Assembly (NCBI GenBank): GCA_959018045.1
Contig: CAUEJN010000093.1
Coordinates: forward strand, 1-5,199
Origin: an uncultured Butyricicoccus sp.
GTDB lineage: Bacteria > Bacillota > Clostridia > Oscillospirales > Butyricicoccaceae
Reading direction: 5' to 3'
Length of the DNA: 5,199 bases
Shown: piece after piece, positions 1 to 5,199 of the stretch
How positions within the stretch are numbered: the first letter of the stretch is position 1
Layout of the letters: every line of letters starts with the position of its first letter
Position numbers and translations under genes: made by a program
Notes under the pieces: model-generated
Seen by the model: the letters and a program-made list of their open reading frames with translations, nothing else
Databases searched by the model: none
Told to the model about the DNA's origin: nothing

Positions 1-657
1 GGGGGAGGGACGGTCGTCGCACATATCCAATCCATCGCTCAGATTCAGGACACCGCATTCGACGATGTTGAAGTCTCGGCTGAGGAACTGGACGCTCTGC
101 GTATGCAGGAATACCCGGTCATCAATCCCCCTGCGCTGACCGCTATGCTGGCCGCCATTGAGGACGCACGCAACGACTGTGACTCGGTCGGCGGTGTCAT
201 CGAATGCGCTGCCGTCGGTCTGCCCGCCGGTCTGGGCTCGCCCATGATGGACACGGTCGAGTCCCGTCTGTCCTCCATCCTGTTCGCCGTCCCGGCGGTC
301 AAGGGTGTCGAGTTCGGTGTGGGCTTCGGCTTTGCCGAGTATCGCGGCTCGCACGCAAACGACCCCATGTATCTGGACGAAAACGGTCAGGTACGATCGG
401 AGACCAACAACAACGGCGGTGTCCTGGGCGGCATCACGAGCGGTATGCCCGTTCTGTTCCGCGCAGCCATCAAGCCCACCCCGTCCATCGCCAAGCGTCA
501 AAATACGCTCAACGTCACGACCGGTAAGGTCGAACCGCTGGAGATTCATGGCCGTCACGATCCCTGCATCGTCACCCGCGCCGCTCCGGTCATCGAGGCC
601 GCAGCAGCCATCGCGCTGGCCGATCTCTATCTGGAGGGGCACGGCTATGCAGAATAA
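1..657 (+). CDS. aroC: Chorismate synthase, C-terminal part (5' end outside the window)
   Basis: Chorismate synthase converts 5-enolpyruvylshikimate-3-phosphate to chorismate in the cytoplasm, using reduced FMN; it is the last shikimate-pathway step. The reading frame is open from base 1 to the TAA at 655-657, giving 218 residues. The family is usually about 360-390 residues, so roughly the first 140, with the N-terminal signatures, lie upstream. Visible family features, numbered in this fragment, are the GLPAGLGSPMMD segment near residue 75, AVKGVEFG near 100, the RGS motif, the NNNGGVLGGITSG glycine-rich stretch near 135, KPTPSI near 158, and the C-terminal signature RHDPC at 185-189 followed by the conserved Glu-Ala. 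A methionine at 103 could be mistaken for the start, but conserved sequence continues upstream of it. Its last 11 bases overlap pheA, suggesting translational coupling. Identification is secure from motif content. Confidence 0.96.
   Translation, partial: GGGTVVAHIQSIAQIQDTAFDDVEVSAEELDALRMQEYPVINPPALTAMLAAIEDARNDCDSVGGVIECAAVGLPAGLGSPMMDTVESRLSSILFAVPAVKGVEFGVGFGFAEYRGSHANDPMYLDENGQVRSETNNNGGVLGGITSGMPVLFRAAIKPTPSIAKRQNTLNVTTGKVEPLEIHGRHDPCIVTRAAPVIEAAAAIALADLYLEGHGYAE
633..639 (+). promoter_or_regulatory. Ribosome binding site of pheA
   Basis: The purine-rich GGAGGGG lies inside the end of aroC, 7 bases before the ATG at 647. It decides the pheA start: the same frame is open from 305, but the residues encoded before 647 are only the out-of-frame reading of aroC. 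Confidence 0.85.
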
Positions 658-1804
658 TCCCCGTCCCCTCGACGAGACGCGCGCAGAAATCACTGCTATC
701 GATCAGCAGATCCAGCAGCTTTTCCTGCGCCGCATGGCTTGCGCCGAGCAGGTCGCAGCCTACAAGCTCAAGACCGGCGACGCCATCTTAAAACCCGACC
801 GCGAGCAATATCTGCTCGAAACGCTGGGCGCACAGGCACCCGACAGTCTGCGTCAGGAATATGTGTCCATGCTCAAATCGATCATGCGCGTGTCACGCAA
901 GCATCAGTATGAAACCATCCTGTCCTATGAGCCCGCCCGTCTGGAGCTGACCCTCGCACCGCGCTGCGATCAGCCCGCCCGTGTGGTCTATCAGGGTCTG
1001 CCGGCCTCCTATCAAGCACAGGCCGCAGCGGCAATGTTCCCGGATGCCAAGGAAGTCAGCCACGTTCCCACCTTTGAGGACGTGTTCCGCGCGGTCAGCG
1101 AAGGCCGTGCCGATGCTGGTGTGGTTCCGGTCGAAAACTCGACCGTGGGCACCATCCACGAGGCGTGTGACCTGCTCGTGCAGTACGATCTGCACATCTC
1201 GCACTCTCACGTCGACCACATCTACAACTGCCTGTGTGCCTGCCCCGGCGCGACGCTGCAATCTGTGCGCACGGCGTATTCCATCAAGCCTGCCCTCGGT
1301 CAGTGTCAGAACTTCCTCAAAGAGCACGGTCTCGAACAGCAGGAAGCTGCAAACACCGCGGTCGCCGCGCAGATGGTCGCGGCTTCGGGCGATCTGACGC
1401 TGGCAGCGGTATGCTCGGAGCAGGCTGCTGCGCTCTACGGCTTGACCGTCCTCGCGCACAACATCAATGACGACAAGACCAATCAGACCCGCTTCATCGC
1501 GGTCAGCCGCGGTCTGTCCGCACGCTCGGACGACAACCGCATCTCGCTCGTCTTTACCCTGCCCCACAAAAACGGCTCGCTTGCGGCGGCGCTGTCGGTC
1601 TGTGCCGATCACGAGATCAATCTCACCGAGATTCACTCCCGTCCGCTGCCCGAGACCCCCTGGAACTATCGCTTCTACATCGATCTCGAGGGCAGCCTGT
1701 GCGACCCTGCGGTGCGTGCGATGATCTACCAGCTGTCCGAAGAGCTGTCCACCGTCCGCATTCTGGGCAGCTACCGCATTTCCGATTCCACCGAAACGAG
1801 GTAA
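647..1804 (+). CDS. pheA: Bifunctional chorismate mutase / prephenate dehydratase (P-protein)
   Basis: The 385-residue cytoplasmic protein isomerises chorismate to prephenate, then dehydrates and decarboxylates it to phenylpyruvate for phenylalanine synthesis. Length is typical for three-domain PheA. Residues 8-90 form an AroQ-type mutase: by alignment from memory to the E. coli enzyme, R12, R29, K40, E53, S83 and Q87 match active-site residues, but the position of E. coli Asp48 is K49. Residues about 112-290 are the dehydratase: GLPASY (117-122), PVENS (161-165), S212 and Q219, and the TRF motif (281-283). Residues about 297-378 are an ACT domain with NGSL (309-312) and HSRP (330-333), matching the phenylalanine-binding GALV and ESRP motifs, so feedback inhibition by phenylalanine is likely. 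The start overlaps aroC by 11 bases; aroA begins 6 bases after the stop. In the dehydratase the usual His-Pro after S212 is Ile-Lys. Confidence 0.95.
   Translation: MQNNPRPLDETRAEITAIDQQIQQLFLRRMACAEQVAAYKLKTGDAILKPDREQYLLETLGAQAPDSLRQEYVSMLKSIMRVSRKHQYETILSYEPARLELTLAPRCDQPARVVYQGLPASYQAQAAAAMFPDAKEVSHVPTFEDVFRAVSEGRADAGVVPVENSTVGTIHEACDLLVQYDLHISHSHVDHIYNCLCACPGATLQSVRTAYSIKPALGQCQNFLKEHGLEQQEAANTAVAAQMVAASGDLTLAAVCSEQAAALYGLTVLAHNINDDKTNQTRFIAVSRGLSARSDDNRISLVFTLPHKNGSLAAALSVCADHEINLTEIHSRPLPETPWNYRFYIDLEGSLCDPAVRAMIYQLSEELSTVRILGSYRISDSTETR
1798..1802 (+). promoter_or_regulatory. Ribosome binding site of aroA
   Basis: GAGGT overlaps the last sense codon and stop of pheA and sits 8 bases before the aroA ATG. 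Ribosomes finishing pheA would cover it, which fits coupled translation. Confidence 0.7.
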
Positions 1805-1810
1805 CGCGCT

Positions 1811-3085
1811 ATGAAATTACATCCTTCCACCGGCCTGCACGGCACGATCTCGGTGCCGGGTGACAAGTCGGTTTCTCACCGCTCGGTCATGCTGGGCGCG
1901 CTGGCCGACGGTGTGACTCACGTCTCCGGCTTCCTGATGGGCGAGGATTGTCTGTCCACCATCGACTGCTTCCGCAAGATGGGTGTTCCGATCGAGGTCG
2001 GTGACGACCGCACTGTCACCGTACACGGTGTCGGTCTGCACGGTCTCAAGCAGCCCGCCGAGCGCCTGTACACCGGCAACAGCGGTACCACCACCCGTCT
2101 GATCTCGGGCATTCTGTCCGGTCAGTCCTTCGAGGTCTCGCTCACCGGTGACGCGTCCATCGAGAAGCGTCCGATGGGCCGCATCATCCAACCGCTGCGC
2201 CAGATGGGTGCGGACATCACCGGTGTAGACGACAAGTTCTGTCCTCTGACCATCCGCCCGGGCAAGCTGCACGGCATCGAATACACCCTGCCGGTTGCCT
2301 CGGCACAGCTCAAGAGCGCCATTCTGCTGGGCGGTCTGTATGCGGACACCCCAACAACCGTCATCGAACCTGCGCCCTCGCGCGATCACACCGAGCGCAT
2401 GCTGCGCGCACTCGGCTGCCGTGTCGACACCGACGGCTGCCGAATCACGCTCTATCCCCCGGAAAAACTGACCGCACATGATGTGGTCGTTCCGGCAGAC
2501 ATCTCCTCGGCTGCCTTCTTCCTGGTTGCCGGTGCCATCGTCCCGAACTCCGAGATCACCATTCGTGATGTTGGCGTCAATCCGACCCGCGACGGCGTGA
2601 TCGAAGTACTCAAAAACATGGGCGCTGATATCACGCTTTCCAACCTGCGCGACGAGGGCGAGCCCATCTGTGATATCACGGTGCGCACGTCTCAGCTGCA
2701 CGGTGTTGAGATCGGTGGCGCAGTCATTCCGCGTCTGATCGACGAACTGCCCGTGCTCGCAGTCGCAGCCGCTTTCGCACAGGGCGAAACCGTCATCCGC
2801 GACGCGGCAGAGCTCAAGGTCAAGGAGTCAAACCGCATCGCTGCAATGGTCAGCGAGCTGTCCAGAGCCGGTGCAGATGTAACCGAAACCGAGGACGGTA
2901 TGATCATCTGCGGCGGCCGTCCGCTGCACGGTGCGGCCTTTGAAACCTACCACGATCACCGCATCGCCATGAGCATGGCCGTGTGTGCACTGGCCTGCTC
3001 GGGTGACAGCGAGATCTTAGACGAGAACGTTGTCGCCATCTCTTACCCCGACTTCTTCGACGCACTGCATCGCTTGGGAGGCTGA
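1811..3085 (+). CDS. aroA: 3-phosphoshikimate 1-carboxyvinyltransferase (EPSP synthase), class II type
   Basis: EPSP synthase transfers enolpyruvate from phosphoenolpyruvate to shikimate-3-phosphate in the cytoplasm, the sixth shikimate-pathway step; it is the glyphosate target. The 424-residue product is full length. Family features in order: GDKSVSHR (17-24) near the N-terminus, GNSGTTTRL (89-97) at the PEP site, RPMGR (120-124), SAQLKS (164-169), RDHTE (191-195), NPTR (257-260), the catalytic Asp in IDELP (D311, E312), KVKESNR (336-342), and YHDHRIAM (380-387). GDKS, SAQxK, RDHTE and NPTR together match the published motif pattern of class II, intrinsically glyphosate-tolerant EPSP synthases, and differ from E. 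coli class I. At the PEP loop it keeps Gly92, as in Bacillus and Staphylococcus enzymes, not the alanine of the Agrobacterium CP4 enzyme. The start is fixed by a GAGGT site and by the family N-terminus. Tolerance itself is inferred, not shown. Confidence 0.96.
   Translation: MKLHPSTGLHGTISVPGDKSVSHRSVMLGALADGVTHVSGFLMGEDCLSTIDCFRKMGVPIEVGDDRTVTVHGVGLHGLKQPAERLYTGNSGTTTRLISGILSGQSFEVSLTGDASIEKRPMGRIIQPLRQMGADITGVDDKFCPLTIRPGKLHGIEYTLPVASAQLKSAILLGGLYADTPTTVIEPAPSRDHTERMLRALGCRVDTDGCRITLYPPEKLTAHDVVVPADISSAAFFLVAGAIVPNSEITIRDVGVNPTRDGVIEVLKNMGADITLSNLRDEGEPICDITVRTSQLHGVEIGGAVIPRLIDELPVLAVAAAFAQGETVIRDAAELKVKESNRIAAMVSELSRAGADVTETEDGMIICGGRPLHGAAFETYHDHRIAMSMAVCALACSGDSEILDENVVAISYPDFFDALHRLGG
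3076..3081 (+). promoter_or_regulatory. Ribosome binding site of the aroE-aroK fusion gene
   Basis: GGGAGG lies within the last codons of aroA, 9 bases before the ATG at 3091. The aroA stop falls between the two, consistent with coupled translation. Confidence 0.8.
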
Positions 3086-3090
3086 TTGTC

Positions 3091-4479
3091 ATGCTGCTGT
3101 CTTTTGAAGAATTCCGAACCTTCGAGCCCCAGCGCGAAACCTACGCGCTGTTCGGCTATCCGCTCGGTCACACCATGAGTCCCGACCTGCACGCCGCACT
3201 CTTCGCGGCGACCGGTCGGGATGCTGACTACATCGCGGTCACCGTTCCGCCTGAGAAGCTTTCTGACGCGCTCACACTGGCCAGGCAAAAACTCGCAGGC
3301 ATCAACCTGACTATTCCGCACAAGAAAGCGGTCATCCCGCTGCTCGACGAGGTCGACCCAAGTGCGGCAGACCTGCACTCGGTCAACACGGTTGCTTTCC
3401 GAGACTGTAAAGCGATTGGCTTTAACACCGATATTTTAGGCTTTGCCGAGTCGCTTGAGAAGGATGGCATTTCTCTACGTGGAAAGAAGGTATTATTGCT
3501 CGGATATGGCGGTGCAGCGGCAGTTATGGCCTATCATTGCCTATGTAAAGGTTCTTCGCTTTACATCAGTGGACGCAATCTCGAGAAGGCGGACGCGCTG
3601 CGTGATCAGCTGATAGAAGTTCTGCCCGGCGCTAAGTGCTTCACCTGCACCCGTCGCCGCATTCCCCGAGATATCCAGATCGTTCTCAACGCTACCCCGC
3701 TCGGCATGTTCCCGTACGAGGATAAGAGTCCGCTGTACTTTCTGCCGCACAAGGTCAGCTACGTCTTTGACGCGATCTACAATCCACCTGTGACTGCACT
3801 GATGAAGCTGGCCAATTCCAAACGCACCAAGACACGTGACGGTTTGTTCATGCTGGTCATGCAGGCTGCGCGTGCGCAGACCATTTGGTACAATGCGCAG
3901 TTCGCCGACGCGGCCTGCGACTCCATCCTGCGCCGCATGTACGGACAGATGGCGTGCAAGCGTCTGCACGATAAATACCACAAGCGCAGCATTGCGCTGT
4001 GCGGCTTCATGGGCAGTGGCAAGACCACGGTCGGCCGCAAGGTCGCCCGTCTGACCGGCCTGCCGTTTATCGATCTCGACCGCTACATTGAGGTGCAGGA
4101 GGGCATGACCATCCCGGAAATTTTCGCCCAGCATGGCGAGCCTTATTTCCGTGATTTGGAGACCAAATATATAACCGAAATTTCCGCACGCGAGGAAGGC
4201 TGTGTGCTGTCTCTGGGCGGCGGAACCGTGCTGCGTCCCGAGAATGTCGAAGCCATCAAGCGCACCGGTCTGCTCATTCTGCTCGACACGCCGTTCTTCC
4301 GTATCGTCAAAAACCTGTCGCACTCGACCAACCGTCCTCTGCTCGAAAAGGAAGACAAGCTGGCCGAAACGCGCAGACTCTACCAGATGCGCAAGCCCAT
4401 CTATGACCAGGTGGCAGACTGCCGTGTGCGCAGCCCGCGTCTGGGTGAGGTCGTCGAGCGCACGCTCAAATCGATCTGA
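3091..4479 (+). CDS. aroEK: Fused shikimate dehydrogenase (N-terminal) and shikimate kinase (C-terminal)
   Basis: One uninterrupted 462-residue frame carries two consecutive cytoplasmic activities: NADPH-type reduction of 3-dehydroshikimate to shikimate, then ATP phosphorylation to shikimate-3-phosphate. Residues about 18-285 are AroE: YPLGHTMSP (23-31), NLTIPHK with catalytic K78, SVNT (97-100), NTD with D114, the nucleotide loop GYGGAAA (138-144), SGR with R162 suggesting NADP preference, NATPLGM (200-206), DAIYNPP (227-233) and the MLVMQA helix. Residues about 298-462 are AroK: Walker A GFMGSGKT (305-312), D328 and D330, FRDLE with R354, LGGG (375-378), lid NRPLL with R415, and R434. Both halves have all main catalytic motifs and near-normal single-enzyme lengths. 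The first serine of the AroE SxS substrate motif is Thr28. The gene symbol is descriptive. Codons and G+C change within the AroE Rossmann region. A terminator-like hairpin follows, so this is probably the last gene of the operon. Confidence 0.94.
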   Translation: MLLSFEEFRTFEPQRETYALFGYPLGHTMSPDLHAALFAATGRDADYIAVTVPPEKLSDALTLARQKLAGINLTIPHKKAVIPLLDEVDPSAADLHSVNTVAFRDCKAIGFNTDILGFAESLEKDGISLRGKKVLLLGYGGAAAVMAYHCLCKGSSLYISGRNLEKADALRDQLIEVLPGAKCFTCTRRRIPRDIQIVLNATPLGMFPYEDKSPLYFLPHKVSYVFDAIYNPPVTALMKLANSKRTKTRDGLFMLVMQAARAQTIWYNAQFADAACDSILRRMYGQMACKRLHDKYHKRSIALCGFMGSGKTTVGRKVARLTGLPFIDLDRYIEVQEGMTIPEIFAQHGEPYFRDLETKYITEISAREEGCVLSLGGGTVLRPENVEAIKRTGLLILLDTPFFRIVKNLSHSTNRPLLEKEDKLAETRRLYQMRKPIYDQVADCRVRSPRLGEVVERTLKSI

Positions 4480-4500
4480 TTTCCGAACAGCTTGCAGATT

Positions 4501-4533
4501 TCGTGCATTCCCGGCCTGCACGACTATCTTTTT
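4501..4533 (+). terminator. Probable intrinsic terminator of the aromatic operon
   Basis: A perfect 7-bp stem (TCGTGCA at 4501-4507 with TGCACGA at 4517-4523) encloses a 9-base loop and is followed after four bases by CTTTTT at 4528-4533. It starts 22 bases after the fusion-gene stop and precedes a separate promoter, which fits the operon end. The stem is short and the T-run is not directly adjacent, so efficiency is uncertain. Confidence 0.55.
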
Positions 4534-4547
4534 CCAGTAAAATTTCA

Positions 4548-4576
4548 TTGATTCGCCTGTCGTTTTGGCGTATAAT
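4548..4576 (+). promoter_or_regulatory. Sigma-A type promoter for the secreted phosphodiester glycosidase gene
   Basis: TTGATT at 4548-4553 (4 of 6 to the -35 consensus) and a perfect TATAAT at 4571-4576 are separated by exactly 17 bases, in an A+T-richer stretch (27 of 60 bases G+C at 4501-4560). Transcription would begin near 4583, giving a leader of about 54 bases. There is no extended -10 TG. No operator was recognised around it. Confidence 0.8.
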
Positions 4577-4585
4577 ATTCTCTAT

Positions 4586-4610
4586 GGGGGACGGTGTTTT
4601 TCTGTCCCCC
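4586..4610 (+). other. GC-rich hairpin at the 5' end of the predicted mRNA
   Basis: GGGGGAC (4586-4592) pairs perfectly with GTCCCCC (4604-4610); a G-T wobble and a further G-C pair can extend the stem to 9 bp around a loop TGTTTTT. It begins about 3 bases after the predicted transcription start and ends 13 bases before the ribosome binding site. Only four scattered-context T's follow (TACACTTTTG), so it is a poor intrinsic terminator. A role as a 5' stabilising stem-loop or weak attenuator is inference. Confidence 0.6.
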
Positions 4611-4623
4611 TACACTTTTGCAT

Positions 4624-4629
4624 AAGGAG
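4624..4629 (+). promoter_or_regulatory. Ribosome binding site of the secreted protein gene
   Basis: AAGGAG lies 7 bases before the ATG at 4637, close to the ideal anti-16S pairing and spacing, and fixes that start. Confidence 0.85.
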
Positions 4630-4636
4630 CTGAATC

Positions 4637-5199
4637 ATGAAACATCCACTTGTTACCCGCTTGATTTCAGTGGGATTATCCGCCGTTCTGCTCGTAAGTG
4701 CGGCGGGTGCCTCCCTGATTGATGGTGGGTTCACCTACTCGTATCGGATCGGTTCCGGTACAACCTATTCCAATACCTATGCCATAAACTCCGCCGGCAC
4801 CCAGCGTGCCAACGCCATCGAGTACACCCCTTCGTCGGCGGTCACCCCCATGGGTGTGCGCTCGGGTACCCAGTTCTATGGCAACAAAATCACCCTGTCG
4901 CAGATGATTTCCCGTCTGGAAGGTCAGGGCTATGATGTCATCGGCGGTGTCAACGCCGACTTCTTCTCAACCGAGAACGGTATTCCAACCGGTCTGGTCG
5001 TGGACAATGGCCGTATTATCGCGTGCAATACCTGGCAGAATGCGGTCGGCTTCCGTGCAGACGGCTCAGCAGTCATCGGCACGCCGGTAAGTTCCATCAC
5101 GGTCTCCGGTGCGTCGGGCAACGTCGGTGTGTACGGCTACAACAAGACCCGTACCTCGGTCGGTCTCTATCTGCTCGACTCCTACTATTACAGCCATCC
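4637..5199 (+). CDS. Secreted phosphodiester glycosidase (NAGPA-type) family protein, N-terminal part
   Basis: The frame is open from the ATG to the window edge (187 residues plus two bases), so the 3' end is missing. Residues 1-25 look like a Sec signal peptide: Lys and Arg near the start, a hydrophobic core from L9 to A23, and a possible signal peptidase I cut after Ala-Gly-Ala (23-25). There is no lipobox cysteine, so it is probably exported rather than a lipoprotein. Residues about 30-55 are rich in Ser, Thr, Tyr and Gly. From about 56 the sequence resembles the phosphodiester glycosidase domain (Pfam NAGPA, PF09992): the GGVNADFFS segment at 103-111 and GIPTGLVVDNGRI at 115-127 are typical. 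Relatives include the mammalian uncovering enzyme; the bacterial substrate is generally unknown, with cell-wall or exopolysaccharide phosphodiesters possible. It has its own promoter and appears unlinked to aromatic synthesis. Bacterial members often carry extra wall-binding or repeat domains, which cannot be judged here. Confidence 0.78.
   Translation, partial: MKHPLVTRLISVGLSAVLLVSAAGASLIDGGFTYSYRIGSGTTYSNTYAINSAGTQRANAIEYTPSSAVTPMGVRSGTQFYGNKITLSQMISRLEGQGYDVIGGVNADFFSTENGIPTGLVVDNGRIIACNTWQNAVGFRADGSAVIGTPVSSITVSGASGNVGVYGYNKTRTSVGLYLLDSYYYSH

Noticed and set aside
305..646. Upstream extension of the pheA frame to an ATG at 305
   Set aside because: This part overlaps conserved aroC sequence in another frame, has Ser/Pro/Arg-rich composition typical of shadow translation, and no ribosome binding site supports it. 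The start at 647 has GGAGGGG at the right distance and matches the length of the family.
893..1636. Long open frame on the minus strand opposite pheA
   Set aside because: It lies wholly inside pheA, matches no family I recognise, and is explained by G+C-rich third positions reducing stop codons.
1817..2701. Minus-strand open frame of 294 residues opposite aroA
   Set aside because: It is antisense to conserved EPSP synthase motifs, with no recognisable protein signature.
3541..4548. Minus-strand open frame of 335 residues opposite the AroE-AroK gene
   Set aside because: It begins in the A+T-rich boundary without a convincing ribosome binding site and reads antisense to conserved kinase motifs; no domain was recognised.
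4586..4620. Hairpin before the secreted-protein gene as the operon's intrinsic terminator
   Set aside because: It lies downstream of a near-perfect promoter and is followed by TACACTTTTG rather than a T-run; the hairpin at 4501-4523 with CTTTTT is the better terminator candidate.
1..5199. CRISPR arrays, tRNA or rRNA genes, insertion sequences, attachment sites, toxin-antitoxin or defence genes
   Set aside because: No spaced direct repeats, terminal inverted repeats, transposase motifs, tRNA-like cloverleaf or defence-protein motifs were seen; coding sequence accounts for nearly all of the window.

Overview
The window suggests an anaerobic gut-type Clostridia (Oscillospirales, perhaps a Butyricicoccus- or Agathobaculum-like genome). 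This is inferred from three things: Firmicutes-type aromatic genes, strong GGAGG-class ribosome binding sites, and high G+C (60-68% in most coding lines I counted by hand) with leucine codons mostly CTG/CTC. No rRNA or other taxonomic marker is present, so the assignment is tentative.

Positions 1-4479 carry the 3' part of a tightly packed aromatic amino acid operon, all on the + strand. In order it holds aroC (chorismate synthase, 5' end outside the window), pheA (chorismate mutase/prephenate dehydratase with an ACT domain), aroA (EPSP synthase, class II motif set), and one long gene fusing shikimate dehydrogenase (AroE) to shikimate kinase (AroK). Junctions are an 11-nt overlap, a 6-nt gap and a 5-nt gap, each with a clear ribosome binding site. 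Together the products take 3-dehydroshikimate through shikimate, shikimate-3-phosphate, EPSP, chorismate and prephenate to phenylpyruvate, the immediate precursor of phenylalanine. Apart from pheA, the shikimate genes run in the reverse of pathway order.

Positions 4480-4636 form a short A+T-richer boundary. It holds a terminator-like hairpin with a T-run, then a near-consensus sigma-A promoter, then a strong GC hairpin placed almost exactly at the predicted transcript start. From 4637 to the right edge runs the first part of a secreted protein with a signal peptide and the start of a phosphodiester glycosidase (NAGPA-type) domain. It is cut off by the window end.

I do not see a previously undescribed system here. 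The operon is conventional biosynthesis. The points worth a second look are the AroE-AroK fusion, an apparent charge reversal at a conserved chorismate mutase active-site position, a local drop in G+C inside the AroE domain, and the hairpin at the 5' end of the secreted-protein mRNA.
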